From the NCBI GenBank assembly GCA_937871715.1, contig CALMOE010000039.1, forward strand, positions 1 to 54,918: DNA of 54,918 nucleotides, read 5' to 3'. The position numbers were made by a program, and so were the translations under genes. Origin of the DNA: an uncultured Geobacter sp. (GTDB lineage Bacteria > Desulfobacterota > Desulfuromonadia > Geobacterales > DSM-12255). Positions 53,711 to 54,918 of the stretch are shown in pieces; within the stretch, counting starts at the first letter, position 1, and every line of letters starts with the position of its first letter. The notes beneath the pieces were generated by a model. The model searched no databases, was not told the origin of the DNA, and was given only the letters and a program-made list of their open reading frames with translations.

Positions 53711-54918
53711 ATGGTTAATAGAAGAGTCAGGGTCAGCATAAGCCATCAGCTCTCACGCAAACTGCTTCCCCTTTCGATTGTCGTCGGCCTGCTCATCAGC
53801 TTGTGTGCCCCGTCAATCTACATGATACTGGCGCACAATACTCTTCAACACCTGACAACGTTATCTGCAGAGAATATGGCTTTAATGCTCCAGTCTCTCC
53901 CCTTGGAAAAACCGGAAATACTGCAGTATCAAACAGACAAATTCAAGGGCACCATAGAAAATTCCCGGCGCCATCTGGTGGTTACAGGTATCTGCATTCT
54001 TGATAATAAAGGCAATCATATCGAGGGATATGAATACGGAAATTGTCCTGTAACGAACAACAGCAGCATTTCGTTAAATGAGGAGATCAAATCCACCTTG
54101 GGGAGAGCTGCCATTGTTACCGACAACCGCCAGATCGGCACAGTCGAGCTTTTCGTCTCCGACATATATCTTTTACAGACAACCATCATTCTCTTCTGTT
54201 TCAGCTCATCTGCAGGATTAACTCTCGCCATTGTCATGTACAGGTTTCCCACGGGAGTAGTCAGGAGCTTGGAGCGATCCATCGGAGAGCTCAGCGACAG
54301 AGTTAAGGGTAGTGAGCATATGTACCGTTTGCTTGTGGATAATATTCCTGATGCCACCTGGACCATCGACAAGAATGGTAATTTTGACTTCATAAGCAAC
54401 GCAGTGGAGCGAATGCTCGGTCACCCTATTGAAGAGATCTCGAGTGGAGGTTATCGCTTTTGGCTGGATATTACCCATCCAGATGATCGGGAGATGGTAA
54501 GGAAGGCATTTGAAGAGGTTCTGACCCATGGCAAAGATTTTGACGTCGACTCCCGTCTCTGCAAAAAAGACGGGAAATGGATATGGACCCATAACAGAGG
54601 GGTTGGGCGTGTAGAGATTGTCGGGGAAAGCTATGCCATCGGTCTTATCTCCAACATATCAGAGCGAATGCGCTCCGCTGAAGAGATAAGGAAAGCATCC
54701 GAATTTTCCAGAACGGTCATGGACAGCATCAATGACGCAATTTACATTGTTGATGCAAAAAATTACTCGATTCTGGGATGCAATGCGAATTTTCTAGAAT
54801 CCCTGGGGATGCAAGAGTCGGAAGTTCTGGGACAGAGCTGTTTCGAAATGGTCCACCCCTCAAATAAGGTTCTTGACTGTCCCTTACAAGAAACAATTAG
54901 AACCGGCAGACAAGCATC
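53711..54918 (+). CDS. Membrane PAS-domain sensor (probable histidine kinase), 3'-truncated
   Basis: An open frame runs from ATG 53711 to the window end (402 codons). A TGA lies nine codons upstream of the ATG. The protein has a membrane helix near 25-45, a periplasmic sensor region of about 130 residues, a second membrane helix near 160-180, then two PAS domains (about 205-320, with DATWTIDKNGNFDFIS and WLDITHPDDREMV, and from about 335, with NDAIYIVDAKNYSILG). The second PAS domain has a Cys-containing loop (SCFEMVHPSN, then DCPLQ). A kinase, GGDEF or other output is expected beyond the edge but is not visible. Confidence 0.88.
   Translation, partial: MVNRRVRVSISHQLSRKLLPLSIVVGLLISLCAPSIYMILAHNTLQHLTTLSAENMALMLQSLPLEKPEILQYQTDKFKGTIENSRRHLVVTGICILDNKGNHIEGYEYGNCPVTNNSSISLNEEIKSTLGRAAIVTDNRQIGTVELFVSDIYLLQTTIILFCFSSSAGLTLAIVMYRFPTGVVRSLERSIGELSDRVKGSEHMYRLLVDNIPDATWTIDKNGNFDFISNAVERMLGHPIEEISSGGYRFWLDITHPDDREMVRKAFEEVLTHGKDFDVDSRLCKKDGKWIWTHNRGVGRVEIVGESYAIGLISNISERMRSAEEIRKASEFSRTVMDSINDAIYIVDAKNYSILGCNANFLESLGMQESEVLGQSCFEMVHPSNKVLDCPLQETIRTGRQA

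Noticed and set aside
1..54918. CRISPR arrays, insertion sequences, integrases or phage genes
   Set aside because: No regularly spaced repeats, transposase or integrase motifs, or terminal inverted repeats were seen in either strand.

Overview
The window looks like the chromosome of a Geobacter-like member of the Desulfuromonadia. This rests on gene content and order seen in the sequence and compared from memory: a pilB-pilT-pilC-pilS-pilR cluster ahead of thrS-infC-rpmI-rplT-pheS-pheT-ihfA-merR, a B12-dependent ribonucleotide reductase (nrdJ), a DHH/CBS-fused tRNA nucleotidyltransferase, a PIN-PhoH protein, and a GEMM-Ib-type riboswitch of the kind best known from Geobacter. No species can be named. 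No insertion sequence, prophage, CRISPR array or integron was seen. The first 38 bases are a Nextera/Tn5 sequencing adapter, not genome, so the window starts at a contig end.

Layout. 39-839 (+): 3' part of a TIGR00300-type gene. 861-5394 (-): a compact run of a small conserved gene, a PP-loop/NFACT-R protein, an NRDE protein, acpH and recQ, linked by ATGA overlaps. 5556-6635 (-): a secreted M35 (aspzincin) metalloprotease behind a riboswitch that resembles the 3',3'-cGAMP-sensing GEMM-Ib class and has an overlapping terminator. 6889-8264 (-): glutathione peroxidase, DUF1294 and an unknown membrane protein. 8363-10600 (-): nrdJ with two tandem NrdR-like boxes 32 bp apart at its promoter. 10896-29256 (+): a GAF-GGDEF diguanylate cyclase, a secreted beta-helix protein, a class V aminotransferase, a lipoprotein and PhoH, then tsaD-rsmA, ugd-uxs (UDP-xylose synthesis), ftsB, argS, a SPOR-less membrane protein, an M50 protease, trpS, scpA-scpB, the tRNA nucleotidyltransferase and an orphan glycine-rich secreted protein. 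29318-32373 (-): bioB-bioD-bioA under a BirA-type operator. 32604-37345 (+): tatC-ribF-flippase-like protein, then a DUF2723 protein. 37453-45749 (+): type IV pilus motor genes and the PilS-PilR pair, without a pilin gene, then a GT9 glycosyltransferase. 45802-53486 (+): tRNA-Val, the thrS to pheT translation cluster (infC starts at ATA), ihfA, merR and tRNA-Pro. 53711 to the end (+): 5' part of a membrane PAS sensor.

How it fits together. Most of the window is housekeeping: translation, tRNA maturation, chromosome segregation, cofactors and envelope. The distinctive parts are regulatory. They are the second-messenger riboswitch on a secreted protease, the NrdR box pair on nrdJ, the BirA operator on bioB, the non-canonical ATA start of infC, and terminator-like hairpins pressed against the ribosome binding sites of thrS and pheS. 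The one GGDEF protein here keeps the Asp expected of a c-di-GMP synthase, so it is not an obvious source of the cGAMP that the riboswitch is predicted to sense.
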